Of a DNA stretch of 64,000 bases, positions 50,348-59,093 are shown in pieces (positions within the stretch are counted from its first letter, which is position 1; every line of letters starts with the position of its first letter). This DNA is from Nocardioides sp. NBC_00368 (GTDB lineage Bacteria > Actinomycetota > Actinomycetes > Propionibacteriales > Nocardioidaceae), in contig NZ_CP107970.1 of assembly GCF_036090055.1 (NCBI RefSeq), forward strand, positions 312,501-376,500, given 5' to 3'. The notes beneath the pieces were generated by a model. The model worked only from the letters and a program-made list of their open reading frames with translations. It ran no database searches and was not told the DNA's origin. The position numbers and the translations under genes were made by a program.

Positions 50348-51595
50348 CTATGAGGCTGATCCGATGACGCGGGCGACCTCCAGGGCCAGAGCCACCTGGA
50401 GGGTCCGGCCGGTGAGCTCTTGGGGCAGAAGGTCTCTCGCTCGCTCCAGGCGGGTGGCGACCGTGTTGCGATGCGCGAACTCGACCTGAGCGGTCCGGGT
50501 CAGGTTGCACTCCTGGCGTAAATAGGTCCGCAGGGTCTCGCGGACCTCTGCGGGTGCGTCCGCGAGCGGGCCCAGTGTGCGAGCCACGAACTCGCGAGCC
50601 TGGTCCTCGTCGCTGCTGGCCAGCGCCACGACCTCGACGTGGTCGTACGAGGTGATGTTGCTGTGCAGGGGAAGCCTCCGCGCCAGCCGCTGTGTGACTG
50701 CCGCCTCCTGGTGACTCCTGCGGAAGCCGGGCAGGCCCGTGCCGGAGAGGCCAAGGGCGACATGCACCTCGGCGAGGGTTTTCAGGGGGTGGTGTTGCAG
50801 CTTGGTGGCGAGGTCCTTGATGTGGCCGCCTCCGGAGAGCCAGACCCACAGGGTCGATCGTCCGACCGGGAGGATGAGTGGGCGTGCCGTGCCACCCGCA
50901 CGGGCCAGCTCGCTGGCCGCGGCCTCGAGCGCGCCCTCGGGCGGCGTCTCGTCGGACCAGACGATCGCGGCCGTGTGTGCCCGAGCGACCTCATAGCCGA
51001 GCAGTTGCGTCGCCCGTCGCTCGGAGATCGGTCCTCCCTCGAGGATGAGCGCCACTGCTTCGGCCCTGGCGGCCGTGGTCGCGTCGCGCAGCTGGGAGCG
51101 TTCGGCGCGGATCATCGTGCTGATCCCCTCGAGCGTCTCCTCGACGTAGGCGAAGATCGACCGCGACACCAACGCCAGCAGTTCGCGGAGGTCGCCGTGG
51201 TCGTCGGTGACCCGGAAGGCCACATCGGTTGCCGCCTGCATGGCCAGGTTCTGCCCCACGCGGAACCCGCTGAGGATCGTCTCGTCGAAGCCGTGGCGTA
51301 CGACGTCCCGGGCGAAGTCGATGTTCTCCGGGCTCAGGTTGGCGGGCACGGGAAGGCCCGGCTTGCGAAGGTTGGCCGTGGCCCAGACCGTCACGTTGGA
51401 GCGGCCCGCGGCCCGCAGCGGGTCCGCGAGTCCTGGCGCCAGCTCGAGCAGCTCGCGGTTCACCTCGAAGCTTGCCGTGTCGATCGCGTCGAGCAGTTCC
51501 TCGGCATGGTCGAGAAATTCCAGGACCGCTCGCCGAAACAGGTCGGCCAGACGAGGAGACGGCGGATCCCATTCCCTGACCAGTGCCGAACTCAT
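50348..51595 (-). CDS. PucR/CdaR-family transcriptional regulator
   Basis: 415 residues, ATG 51595 with GGAGGTGA six bases upstream, an almost ideal box. The C terminus holds the PucR-type HTH (LRTYLRQECNLTRTAQVEFAHRNTVATRLERARDLL); the central part is a GGDEF-like domain (AAIVWSDETP, TLWVWLSGG) and the N terminus a helical sensor region. Such regulators control use of purines, sugars or aromatic compounds. It is divergent from the P450 gene and convergent with the amidohydrolase, so it is probably the activator of the P450 set. Confidence 0.93.
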   Translation of the reverse strand: MSSALVREWDPPSPRLADLFRRAVLEFLDHAEELLDAIDTASFEVNRELLELAPGLADPLRAAGRSNVTVWATANLRKPGLPVPANLSPENIDFARDVVRHGFDETILSGFRVGQNLAMQAATDVAFRVTDDHGDLRELLALVSRSIFAYVEETLEGISTMIRAERSQLRDATTAARAEAVALILEGGPISERRATQLLGYEVARAHTAAIVWSDETPPEGALEAAASELARAGGTARPLILPVGRSTLWVWLSGGGHIKDLATKLQHHPLKTLAEVHVALGLSGTGLPGFRRSHQEAAVTQRLARRLPLHSNITSYDHVEVVALASSDEDQAREFVARTLGPLADAPAEVRETLRTYLRQECNLTRTAQVEFAHRNTVATRLERARDLLPQELTGRTLQVALALEVARVIGSAS

Positions 51596-51723
51596 GACCG
51601 GTCACCTCCATGGGCTGTGCATTCTGCTGAACAACCCGGTTAGTTTACGACATTCCGCCCTTCAGGTTGCGGGTTCTGGCGGCCGACACTGGTGCGGAGC
51701 CAGCACCAAGTCGAGGAGCGAAC

Positions 51724-52911
51724 ATGCCGCAGAGATTCGTGCCCAGCGACGCCGGGGACCTGTACTCCCGCTCGGCGATCCTGGATCCCTATCCCCACTA
51801 CTCCCGGCTTCGCGCCCAGGGGTCCGTGGTGTGGCTGGAGCGCCACAAGGTGTACGCCCTGCCGCGGTACGCAGAGTGCAAGGCCGCGCTCCTGGCCGAC
51901 TCGACCTTCGTGTCGGGCGCGGGCGTGGCGCTCAACCCGGTCACCAATCGGCTGGCTCTCGGCACGACGCTGAACAGCGACGGAGCCCAGCACGACGAGC
52001 GACGCAAGCTGGTTGCGCACCGACTCACCCCCCGCGCGCTTCGTGAGATGCACGACCAGGTGGACGCCCAGGCCGAACGCGTCGTGGTCTCGGCCATCGA
52101 ACGCGGCCGAGTGGACGGCGTCGAGGACCTGGCGATGGCGCTGCCGATGTCCATCGTCCCCGACCTGGTCGGCTGGCCCGATGAAGGTCGTGACCGCCTG
52201 CTGGCGTGGGGCGCGGCGACGTTCGACGCACTCGGCCCGATGAACGGCCAGGCGATCCGCAGCATCCGGCCGAGCGTGCAGATGCTTCGTTACGCGCGTG
52301 ACGTCGCCAAGGACCGCCGGCTGCGTGAAGGCAGCCTGGGCGGCGACCTGTTGCAGGCCGTCGACGAGGGCCGTCTGGACGCCGCCGAGTGCCCGAAGCT
52401 CCTGGTCGACTACCTGGCACCCTCGATCGACACCACCCTCAGTGCCATCGCCAGCGCGCTTCACCTGTTCGCTCTGCACCCTGACCAGTGGCAGGCGCTC
52501 CGCGCGGACCGCAGCCTGCTGCCCAACGCGATCAATGAGGTCGTGCGTCTGGAATCACCGCTACGAGCGTTCAGCCGCAAGGTCGCCACCGACACGACCC
52601 TCGCTGACGTGGAGCTGCCCGCGGGCAGCCGGGTGCTGGTCATGTACGCCTCCGCGAACCGGGACGAGCTGGTGTGGGAATCGCCGGAGGCCTTCGACAT
52701 CACCCGGGACGCGACGCAGCAGCTCGGCTTCGGCCACGGCACCCATGGATGTGCCGGCCAGGGGCTGGCCCGGCTCGAGACGCGGACGATCCTCGGACAC
52801 CTACTCGACCGGGTCGAACGAATCGAGCTCACCGGACGGCCGGTGTGGGCCGTCAACAACATCATCCACCGCCTCGAGCACCTTCCGCTCGAGCTGATCC
52901 CCGCGAGGTGA
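51724..52911 (+). CDS. Cytochrome P450
   Basis: 395 residues from ATG 51724 (GAGGAGCG box); an in-frame start 19 codons earlier is possible. ExxR is at E272-R275, and the heme loop FGHGTHGCAG is near 336-345 with the ligand Cys343. The I-helix reads APSIDTT (232-238): the acid-threonine pair is kept, but the small Ala/Gly-Gly before it is Pro-Ser. A soluble bacterial class I P450. Ferredoxin and its reductase follow directly, so a complete three-component hydroxylase is encoded. Confidence 0.95.
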   Translation: MPQRFVPSDAGDLYSRSAILDPYPHYSRLRAQGSVVWLERHKVYALPRYAECKAALLADSTFVSGAGVALNPVTNRLALGTTLNSDGAQHDERRKLVAHRLTPRALREMHDQVDAQAERVVVSAIERGRVDGVEDLAMALPMSIVPDLVGWPDEGRDRLLAWGAATFDALGPMNGQAIRSIRPSVQMLRYARDVAKDRRLREGSLGGDLLQAVDEGRLDAAECPKLLVDYLAPSIDTTLSAIASALHLFALHPDQWQALRADRSLLPNAINEVVRLESPLRAFSRKVATDTTLADVELPAGSRVLVMYASANRDELVWESPEAFDITRDATQQLGFGHGTHGCAGQGLARLETRTILGHLLDRVERIELTGRPVWAVNNIIHRLEHLPLELIPAR

Positions 52912-52916
52912 CCGCC

Positions 52917-53114
52917 ATGAAGATCGACGTCGACTACGCCCGGTGCGAGGGCCACGGTCTCTGCGCCGAACAGGCCCCCGGCATCTTCTCCCTCGATGAC
53001 GACGCCGAGCTGATCTACCACGCCGAGGGGGCCGAGGTGGCGTCCGACGAGGTGGCCCGGGCGCGGGCGGCCATCGCCTCATGTCCGGTGGCAGCCTTGC
53101 GGGAGGTCCCGTGA
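52917..53114 (+). CDS. Ferredoxin (3Fe-4S or 4Fe-4S, P450-partner type)
   Basis: 65 residues, the size of P450-associated ferredoxins. The cluster signature is CEGHGLC near residue 10-16 with the last cysteine in SCPVAALRE; one His stands where the third Cys would be (C-x2-H-x2-C), which fits a 3Fe-4S cluster. It passes electrons to the P450. It starts five bases after the P450 stop and overlaps the reductase start. Confidence 0.92.
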   Translation: MKIDVDYARCEGHGLCAEQAPGIFSLDDDAELIYHAEGAEVASDEVARARAAIASCPVAALREVP

Positions 53115-54262
53115 CACGCCCCGACGCCGTTGTCATCGTCGGTGAGTCGATCGCCGGGCTGACCGCTGCGCGGGAGCTTCGCAACCGCGGTTACGCGGGC
53201 AGCCTGACCATGATCGGACGTGAGCCCGACGGCGCCTACGCGCGACCGCCCTTGTCGAAGGAGGTGCTGCGCGACGCGAAGAAAGAGGCACATCTCGCCT
53301 ACCCCCACGCAGACCTCGACCTGGCGCACGTCAGATCCGCAGCCGTGGAACTCGGCACCTCGTCGAGGATCGTGACCACGGCCGACGGACGGTTCGTCCC
53401 CTACGATGCGCTGCTCATCGCGACCGGTGCAGATGCTCGCCGCCTGGCGCGCCCGGCCCAGACAGGAGAGCTGGTCCTGCGAACACTCGCGGATGCGCGC
53501 CTGATCCGTCGGCGCATCGAGCGCGCCCGATCGGCGATCGTCGTGGGCGCGGGCTTCCTCGGCCTGGAAGTTGCCAGCGCGTGCGTAGCGCGCGGAGTCG
53601 AGGTCACCGTGGTCGACAGCGAATCCCCGCTGCTCCGGCACCTCGGCCCCTTCATGTCCGGGCACGTTGGTGCTCACCTGACCCGACATGGAGTCCGGCT
53701 GATCCAGGCAGCCAGACGCGTTCATCTGGTCGGCGATCCGGTGACCGGGGTGGCACTGCCGGACGGAGGCGTGCTGTCCGCAGACCTGGTCGTCACCTGC
53801 GCCGGTGACGTACCGGCCGTGACCTGGCTGTCCGGGACCGGCCTCGCGGGCTCCTGGGGAGTAGCCATCGACGAGCGATGCTCCACGTCGATTCCTGGCG
53901 TGTACGCCGCGGGGGACGTCGCCTACCTGACTCCTGGGACGGGTGAGCGAGCCAGCCGGGCACCGTTCTGGTCCAACGCGGTGGCTCAGGGCAAGGTGGC
54001 TGCTGCCTCGATCCTGGGTGAGCCGCGGCCACATCCCCCGAAGGACGACTACTTCTGGACCGAGATCCTCGGCCTTCCGATCAAGGTGGTCGGGCCCCTG
54101 CCGTTGCACGGCGATCCCGTGTCGATCGAGGGAGACGTCGACGAGGGTGATGCGATCCTGCGCTGGGAGTCGCCCGGCGCGGCCAGGACCGTGGTCGCCT
54201 ACGGTCGCAAGATCCCGGTCGGCCGTCTGAGAACGATGACCAACCCGTCAGGACCCCGATGA
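53111..54262 (+). CDS. Ferredoxin reductase (NAD(P)H/FAD)
   Basis: 383 residues from GTG 53111, overlapping the ferredoxin stop as GTGA. The FAD fold begins VVIVGESIAGLTAARELR; the first motif reads GESIAG, whereas GxGxxG is usual, with Ser in place of the second Gly. The later AIVVGAGFLGLEVASACVARG (NAD fold) and GVYAAGDVAYLTPG (FAD contact) are normal, and the C-terminal domain is the reductase type. It feeds electrons to the ferredoxin and P450. The odd first motif is seen in some actinobacterial homologues and does not by itself argue for inactivity. Confidence 0.92.
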   Translation: MTRPDAVVIVGESIAGLTAARELRNRGYAGSLTMIGREPDGAYARPPLSKEVLRDAKKEAHLAYPHADLDLAHVRSAAVELGTSSRIVTTADGRFVPYDALLIATGADARRLARPAQTGELVLRTLADARLIRRRIERARSAIVVGAGFLGLEVASACVARGVEVTVVDSESPLLRHLGPFMSGHVGAHLTRHGVRLIQAARRVHLVGDPVTGVALPDGGVLSADLVVTCAGDVPAVTWLSGTGLAGSWGVAIDERCSTSIPGVYAAGDVAYLTPGTGERASRAPFWSNAVAQGKVAAASILGEPRPHPPKDDYFWTEILGLPIKVVGPLPLHGDPVSIEGDVDEGDAILRWESPGAARTVVAYGRKIPVGRLRTMTNPSGPR

Positions 54263-54669
54263 ACCCGACTACCGTCCTGGCCGCAACCCTCGCTGCGGTC
54301 TTCGTCGCATTCGGCACGGCCAAGTTGCTCGCCGTCGCGTCGATGCAGACACGAGCTGCCCACGTCGGATTCAGCGTCGGCGCCTTTCGGCGAATCGGCG
54401 CGCTCGAGGTTGCCGGCGCCGTCGGGCTCCTGGCCGGTGCGTACGTGCCCCTGCTGCGTGCGGTCGCCGCCATCGGCCTGCTGCTCCTGCTCACCGGTGC
54501 CGTGATCACGCATCTACGCAACGGCGACGGCATCAAGGCAGCGGCACCGGCTCTCTTCCTCGCGATCCTGCTGAGCATCCTCGTGGTGATCGAGATCCGC
54601 GTTTGGGATGACGTGGTGTCAGGGTTCCTTCAGGACCGGCTGCTAACTTGGGCGGCGCCGGACTGTTGA
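54259..54669 (+). CDS. DoxX-like membrane protein
   Basis: 136 residues, four hydrophobic segments (TVLAATLAAVFVAFGTAKL, ALEVAGAVGLLAGAYV, LLRAVAAIGLLLLLTGAVI, AAAPALFLAILLSILVVIEI) and the DoxX pattern FGTAKLL and LEVAGAVGLLAG. DoxX-like proteins are part of redox or quinone-linked systems in several bacteria. The ATG overlaps the reductase stop, so it belongs to the P450 operon. Its role there is not established. Confidence 0.85.
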   Translation: MNPTTVLAATLAAVFVAFGTAKLLAVASMQTRAAHVGFSVGAFRRIGALEVAGAVGLLAGAYVPLLRAVAAIGLLLLLTGAVITHLRNGDGIKAAAPALFLAILLSILVVIEIRVWDDVVSGFLQDRLLTWAAPDC

Positions 54670-54691
54670 GGATGACGACGCAAGGGGGCGT

Positions 54692-55189
54692 ATGGGCTCG
54701 GGGGCCAACGCGGCGATCTCCTGCCGTTTTCGTCGCGCCCCGTTCTCCGGGCGCCAACCGCGTGTCGTGGTGGCCTTGCTGGCTGCGATCGTATTTGCGG
54801 TGCACCTGCTGAGCATGCACAGCGCACACCACGGCGACTCCGGCCATGCTCCTGAGTCGGTGCGCGAGGCGGCGGCGCAGGGCGCAGGCGATGTCGTCGA
54901 CACTGATCGCCGGACGGTCCACCAGGGTCCCGAGGGCGCCCACGCCCACGATCTCGGCGGTGCCGCCGGTAGCGCGGCTGTGCTGACGATCGACCATCCC
55001 CACGGCGAGGTCGACTGCGGCGAGATCACCCAGTCGCGCCTCGGAGTCGCTGCCTCGGTGCTGGTGCCCGCGCTGGGGTGTCTGTGGGTCGTCCCTCCCG
55101 CCGCGGGATATCTCCGCGCTCAAGGGGCTGTAGATCTGCCTCGGTCGACCCCTCATCTCGTTCGTGAACTAGGCGTGCAGCGGGTGTAG
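54692..55189 (+). CDS. DUF6153-like His-rich secreted/membrane protein
   Basis: 165 residues. A Cys-containing N-terminal part leads to a hydrophobic segment VVVALLAAIVFAVHLLSM (about residues 25-42), then HSAHHGDSGHAP, a His-rich stretch that may bind metal, and a second hydrophobic stretch near 125-145. This agrees with the short DUF6153 family, which is limited to actinobacteria and has no known function. It may be an outer-face metal-binding protein. AAGGGGGCG precedes the ATG. The stop lies inside the hairpin at 55186-55217. Confidence 0.65.
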   Translation: MGSGANAAISCRFRRAPFSGRQPRVVVALLAAIVFAVHLLSMHSAHHGDSGHAPESVREAAAQGAGDVVDTDRRTVHQGPEGAHAHDLGGAAGSAAVLTIDHPHGEVDCGEITQSRLGVAASVLVPALGCLWVVPPAAGYLRAQGAVDLPRSTPHLVRELGVQRV

Positions 55190-55217
55190 GAGCCGGTGTC
55201 GTTTCGACACCTCCTAC
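55186..55217 (+). terminator. Strong hairpin at the end of the DUF6153-like gene
   Basis: GTAGGA (55186-55191) pairs with TCCTAC (55212-55217) and GGTGTCG (55195-55201) with CGACACC (55205-55211) around a TTT loop, with a single GCC bulge. Thirteen pairs; a TTTTT run follows 14 bases later. The position fits a terminator, or an attenuator ahead of the SbnA-like gene 45 bp downstream. Confidence 0.6.
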
Positions 55218-55262
55218 CTCACCTCAAGCACTTTTTCGACTTCATGAACGAGGAACTTTGGC

Positions 55263-56264
55263 GTGCCCGAAAACATCCATGACTCCCTGACCACATGCGT
55301 CGGTGATACCCCGCTGCTGCGGCTGGCGCGCTGCTTCCCAGACCCTGACCGGGAGGTGATCGCGAAGCTCGAGATGCTCAACCCGGCCGGGAGCATGAAG
55401 GACAGGCCGGCGCGCTTCATCATCGAATCCGGTCTGGCTTCCGGTGAACTGCGCCCTGGGATGCGGCTCGTGGAGAGCACCTCGGGAAATCTCGGCGTCG
55501 CACTCGCAACGATGGCCAAGCTCCACGGATTGGCCTTCACCGCGGTGGTCGATCCCAAGACGACCCCGACCAACCTTCGACTTCTCCAGACCGTAGGGGC
55601 GGAGGTGGAGCTGGTGACGGAGCGCGACGACAGCGGTGGCTACCTGCACACCCGGGTCCGCCGGGCACAGGAGCTTGCCGAGTCCAGCCCGGACAGCGTG
55701 TGGGTCAACCAGTACGCCAACGACCTCAACTGGCGCGCCTACTACGAGACCAGCGGTCGCGAGGTCCTCGACGCGATCCAGACCCCGGTGGACTACCTGG
55801 TGGCGGCCGTCTCGACCACGGGGTCGCTCCTGGGGCTGTCCAGGCGGCTTCGTGAGCGTTATCCCGCGATGCAGGTCGTGGCCGTCGACGCCGTCGGGTC
55901 GGTCATCTTCGGTACGTCCGCGGGACCCCGCGAGATCCCCGGCTACGGCGCGAGCCGTGTCCCCGAGCTGCTCAGTCGCTCGGAGATCGACCACGTGATC
56001 CACATCGACGACGCTCGAGCGGCGCTGGGCTGCCGGCACCTGGTTGCGACCGAAGGTGTCCTGGGCGGTGGGTCATCGGGCGCGGTGGTCGCCGCCATCG
56101 CGCAGTTTCTGCCGACCACGCCGGCGGGCAGCCGTGTGCTGACGGTGCTACCGGACCGGGGGGAGCGGTACCTCGACCTGGTCTACGACGACCAGTGGCT
56201 CGAGACGGTCTCCACGGTCGGCGGGCTGGCTGATCAGCGGCCGGACGTTGCCACGCGGTCATGA
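55263..56264 (+). CDS. SbnA-like PLP enzyme (cysteine-synthase fold, 2,3-diaminopropionate pathway type)
   Basis: 333 residues from GTG 55263 (GAGGA box). K46 in NPAGSMKDRPARF is the PLP lysine, STSGNLG at 72-78 the substrate loop, VDYLVAAVSTTGSLLGLSRRLRERYP and REGxx-like TEGVLGGGSSGAV complete the fold. The sequence follows SbnA, which joins O-phosphoserine and glutamate to form N-(1-amino-1-carboxyl-2-ethyl)-glutamate, the precursor of 2,3-diaminopropionate. SbnB, the second enzyme of that pathway, is not in the window. The MFS gene directly after (overlap) suggests that the product is exported or used in a small metabolite. Confidence 0.85.
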   Translation: MPENIHDSLTTCVGDTPLLRLARCFPDPDREVIAKLEMLNPAGSMKDRPARFIIESGLASGELRPGMRLVESTSGNLGVALATMAKLHGLAFTAVVDPKTTPTNLRLLQTVGAEVELVTERDDSGGYLHTRVRRAQELAESSPDSVWVNQYANDLNWRAYYETSGREVLDAIQTPVDYLVAAVSTTGSLLGLSRRLRERYPAMQVVAVDAVGSVIFGTSAGPREIPGYGASRVPELLSRSEIDHVIHIDDARAALGCRHLVATEGVLGGGSSGAVVAAIAQFLPTTPAGSRVLTVLPDRGERYLDLVYDDQWLETVSTVGGLADQRPDVATRS

Positions 56265-57637
56265 GAGATCAGATGACCCTGCGGCGTACGGACATGGGGC
56301 TGCTGTGGATCGCACAGTTCGTCAACACCGCCGGGTTGATGGCGCTGGTGCCGATCATGCCGCTGTACATGGCATTGCTCGGCGCCCCCGACGCCACCGT
56401 CGGGCTCTGGGCAGGGGCCGCGATCGCGGCCCCCGCCCTCCCGCTGGCGATCACGACACCGCTGTGGGGCCGACTGGGTGACCGCATCGGTCCCAAGTGG
56501 ATGGTGGTCCGCGCCCTGATGGGCTTGTGCGCGGCGATGGCCCTGATGGCTGCCGCTGGCAGCCCTCTGAGCCTCCTGGTCGCGCGGGTCGTACAGGGAA
56601 CGTTCGGAGGAGTGGTCGAGGCGGCTGCGGCGTACGTGGGATCGACCGCATCTGAAAGCAGCCGCGGACGAGCCCTTGGCCGCTCCTACAGCGCCACCGC
56701 GGCCGGAGCCCTCGCGGGCCCGGTCGCGGGTGGTGCGCTGGTGGCCACGGGCGACCTGCGACCGCTTCTGATCGGGATCGCCCTCGTGGCCATGCTGCTC
56801 GGGTGTGTCTGTACGGTCCGGCTGCGGAACCCGCACGACGCACGGCGTCTGCCGGCCGAAGCAGAACCGGCGCGATCCGCCCTCCTGTCCGTGTGCGCCC
56901 GCATCGGCTGGGTCCCGCTGGCCGGTGGCTTCCTGGCCTTCTTCGGTGTCTACGGCCTGATCCCGATCTACGCGGCCTTCGTCACGGACATGGTCGCCGA
57001 GCCCGGTCAGACGGGTCCGTGGGTGGGAGGGCTGCATGCGGTGATGTGGGCCGGCACCCTCGTGGGTTCCCTGTGGTGGGGCAGGTTCAACGACAGAACC
57101 GGTCTTCCGCTGCGCACCCTGGTCATCGCGAGCGGCATCACAGCCGCTACCGTGCTCGTCCAGGCGGCTGTGGGTTGGCTGCCGCTGTTGGTGCCGCTGC
57201 GGTTCGTCCAGGGCTTCTGCTTCGCGGCCCTGGCGCAGTCACTGATGCTCTACGCGTCCCAGAGGGCCGGGCAGCACGAACGCGCTGGATATCTCGGCGT
57301 CGCCAACAGCTTCCTCCTAGCGGGCCAGTTCCTCGGCCCCCTCCTGGCGGGCAGCGCGATGGCCGTGCTCGCCCCGGCCGTCGGCGTCCTGATCACCGGC
57401 ATCAGCGTGGCCTCCACGGCCCTGCTGCTCTCGCTGTCGGCCATCACGACGTCACGTGGCCCACGTCGCACCGCATCCCGCGGATGGTCGGTGCCTTTCA
57501 TGGTGGGACGGCGGTCCCGGCAGACCGGTCGGCATGCTGCCGCTCGTAAGCCGCGTCACCGCTCCTCGCCTCGACCCGCTGGAAGGTGGGCGGACAGACC
57601 GGGGACAGCGACGCGGGACAAGGTCCCCGTCGAATGA
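56261..57637 (+). CDS. MFS transporter (exporter type)
   Basis: 458 residues, ATG overlapping the SbnA-like stop. Twelve hydrophobic segments and the MFS loop GRLGDRIGPKWMVVRAL after helix two are clear. The last 60 residues are Arg-rich and not part of the fold. It resembles multidrug or siderophore exporters. The tight link to the SbnA-like gene suggests export of its product. Confidence 0.88.
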   Translation: MRDQMTLRRTDMGLLWIAQFVNTAGLMALVPIMPLYMALLGAPDATVGLWAGAAIAAPALPLAITTPLWGRLGDRIGPKWMVVRALMGLCAAMALMAAAGSPLSLLVARVVQGTFGGVVEAAAAYVGSTASESSRGRALGRSYSATAAGALAGPVAGGALVATGDLRPLLIGIALVAMLLGCVCTVRLRNPHDARRLPAEAEPARSALLSVCARIGWVPLAGGFLAFFGVYGLIPIYAAFVTDMVAEPGQTGPWVGGLHAVMWAGTLVGSLWWGRFNDRTGLPLRTLVIASGITAATVLVQAAVGWLPLLVPLRFVQGFCFAALAQSLMLYASQRAGQHERAGYLGVANSFLLAGQFLGPLLAGSAMAVLAPAVGVLITGISVASTALLLSLSAITTSRGPRRTASRGWSVPFMVGRRSRQTGRHAAARKPRHRSSPRPAGRWADRPGTATRDKVPVE

Positions 57638-57685
57638 ACGACGCCAGGACGAGGAAGCGGCCTGGCTCGAGGAAGGGTGAGAGCC

Positions 57686-59017
57686 ATGGCATTGTTCGCG
57701 ATCCGGGACTACCGGCGCCTGTTCGGCGCGCAGGTGATCGCACTGTTCGGAACCGGTCTGGCCACAGTTGCGCTGGGTCTGCTCGCCTATGACCTGGCCG
57801 GCCCTCGCGCCGGCGCGGTGCTCGCGACCGCGTTGACCATCAAGATGGTGGCCTACGTCGTGGTCGCGCCGTTGGCAGCGGCGTACGTCGATCGGTTGCC
57901 TCGGCGCTTGTTTCTCACCGTCCTCGACGTGGTCCGGGCGTTGGTGGTCCTTGCCCTGCCGTTCGTCACCGAGGTCTGGCAGATCTATGTGCTGATCGGC
58001 GTTCTTCAGACCGCGTCTGCGGCGTTCACCCCGACCTTCCAGGCGGTGATCCCGGACATCGTCACCGAAGAAGCCGACTACACGCGAGCGCTGTCCGCCT
58101 CCCAGGTGGCCTACACGATGGAGAGCCTGCTGAGCCCGGTGCTCGCAGCGGTCGCGCTCTCGGTCATGTCCTTCAACCTGCTGTTCCTCGGCACCGCGTT
58201 CGGGTTCGCCGCCTCCGCGTTGCTCGTGCTCTCCTCCCGTGTTCCCAACGCCCGCCCCAGCCGGCGTGCCGGGCCTGTGGATCGGGTCGTCTCGGGGATC
58301 CGGACCTTCGCTGCCGTTCCCAGCCTGCGCGCCGTCATGGCCCTCAATCTCGTGGTTGCGGCCGCTGGATCCATCGTCGTGGTCAACACCGTGAACTACG
58401 TCCGCGACGTCCTCGGCGGAACCCAGTCCGACGTGGCCTGGATGCTCGCGGCCTCGGGATCAGGCACGCTGGTGGCGGCTCTCGTCCTCCCGCGAGTCCT
58501 GGACCGCATCGGGGAACGGGTCGTGATGCTCACCGGGGCGACGGTTCTGGTGGTAGCGGTCGCCGCAGCCTTGGCGACGGCGACCACGGGCGTCGCCATC
58601 TCCTCGCTCACCGCGATCATCTGGGTCGCGATCGGCGGCGGGATGGCGCTCATCATCACCCCGACCGGCCAGGTGCTTCGGCGCTCGGTCGAGCCGGATG
58701 CCATTCCCGAGGTCTTCGCGGCCCAGTTCTCGCTCTCGCACCTCGCCTGGCTGGTCACCTACCCCATCGCGGGATGGGTTGCCACCAACGCCGGCTTCGC
58801 GCCCACCTGGACCGTGCTCGCCACTCTCGCCGTCATCGGCGCGGTCGCCGCGCCGGCGCTGTGGACACGCGAGGAGGCGGCGACGGAGAGCGGACTGGTC
58901 GTCGAAGCCGCCGGGGCGGCGGGCCCTGGGAGAGTCGAAGTGCTCGTTCGTACGGCGGCGGAGACCGCCGAGGGCACCCTCGCTGCGTGCCAGTGCTCGT
59001 GCGTGCACGCCGTGTGA
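57686..59017 (+). CDS. MFS transporter (enterobactin-exporter-like)
   Basis: 443 residues from ATG 57686 (GAAGGG box); a GTG nine bases upstream is possible. The N terminus IRDYRRLFGAQVIALFGTGLATVALG and helices to about 400 match the EntS-like MFS exporters of siderophores and drugs. The last 45 residues are hydrophilic and end with a Cys pair (ACQCSC), which is unusual. It is the third gene of the SbnA-like operon. If the operon makes a metal chelator, this would be the second export route. Confidence 0.88.
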   Translation: MALFAIRDYRRLFGAQVIALFGTGLATVALGLLAYDLAGPRAGAVLATALTIKMVAYVVVAPLAAAYVDRLPRRLFLTVLDVVRALVVLALPFVTEVWQIYVLIGVLQTASAAFTPTFQAVIPDIVTEEADYTRALSASQVAYTMESLLSPVLAAVALSVMSFNLLFLGTAFGFAASALLVLSSRVPNARPSRRAGPVDRVVSGIRTFAAVPSLRAVMALNLVVAAAGSIVVVNTVNYVRDVLGGTQSDVAWMLAASGSGTLVAALVLPRVLDRIGERVVMLTGATVLVVAVAAALATATTGVAISSLTAIIWVAIGGGMALIITPTGQVLRRSVEPDAIPEVFAAQFSLSHLAWLVTYPIAGWVATNAGFAPTWTVLATLAVIGAVAAPALWTREEAATESGLVVEAAGAAGPGRVEVLVRTAAETAEGTLAACQCSCVHAV

Positions 59018-59025
59018 GCCTGTCA

Positions 59026-59075
59026 GGAGCCTGTGGCGGTCTACAGCCAGAGCGCTGTCGGCTGCTGCAGGCTCC
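59026..59075. terminator. Compound hairpin between convergent MFS and secreted-protein genes
   Basis: Perfect 8-bp arms GGAGCCTG (59026-59033) and CAGGCTCC (59068-59075) enclose a second stem CAGCC/GGCTG. It begins nine bases after the MFS stop and ends 18 bases before the stop of the opposite gene; likely bidirectional. Confidence 0.55.
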
Positions 59076-59093
59076 AGGCCGGAGGGCGATCGC

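Noticed and set aside
51595..51604. Palindrome TGACCGGTCA at the start of the PucR gene.
   Set aside because: It overlaps the ideal ribosome box and the ATG, so it is more likely chance; no second copy seen near the P450 promoter.
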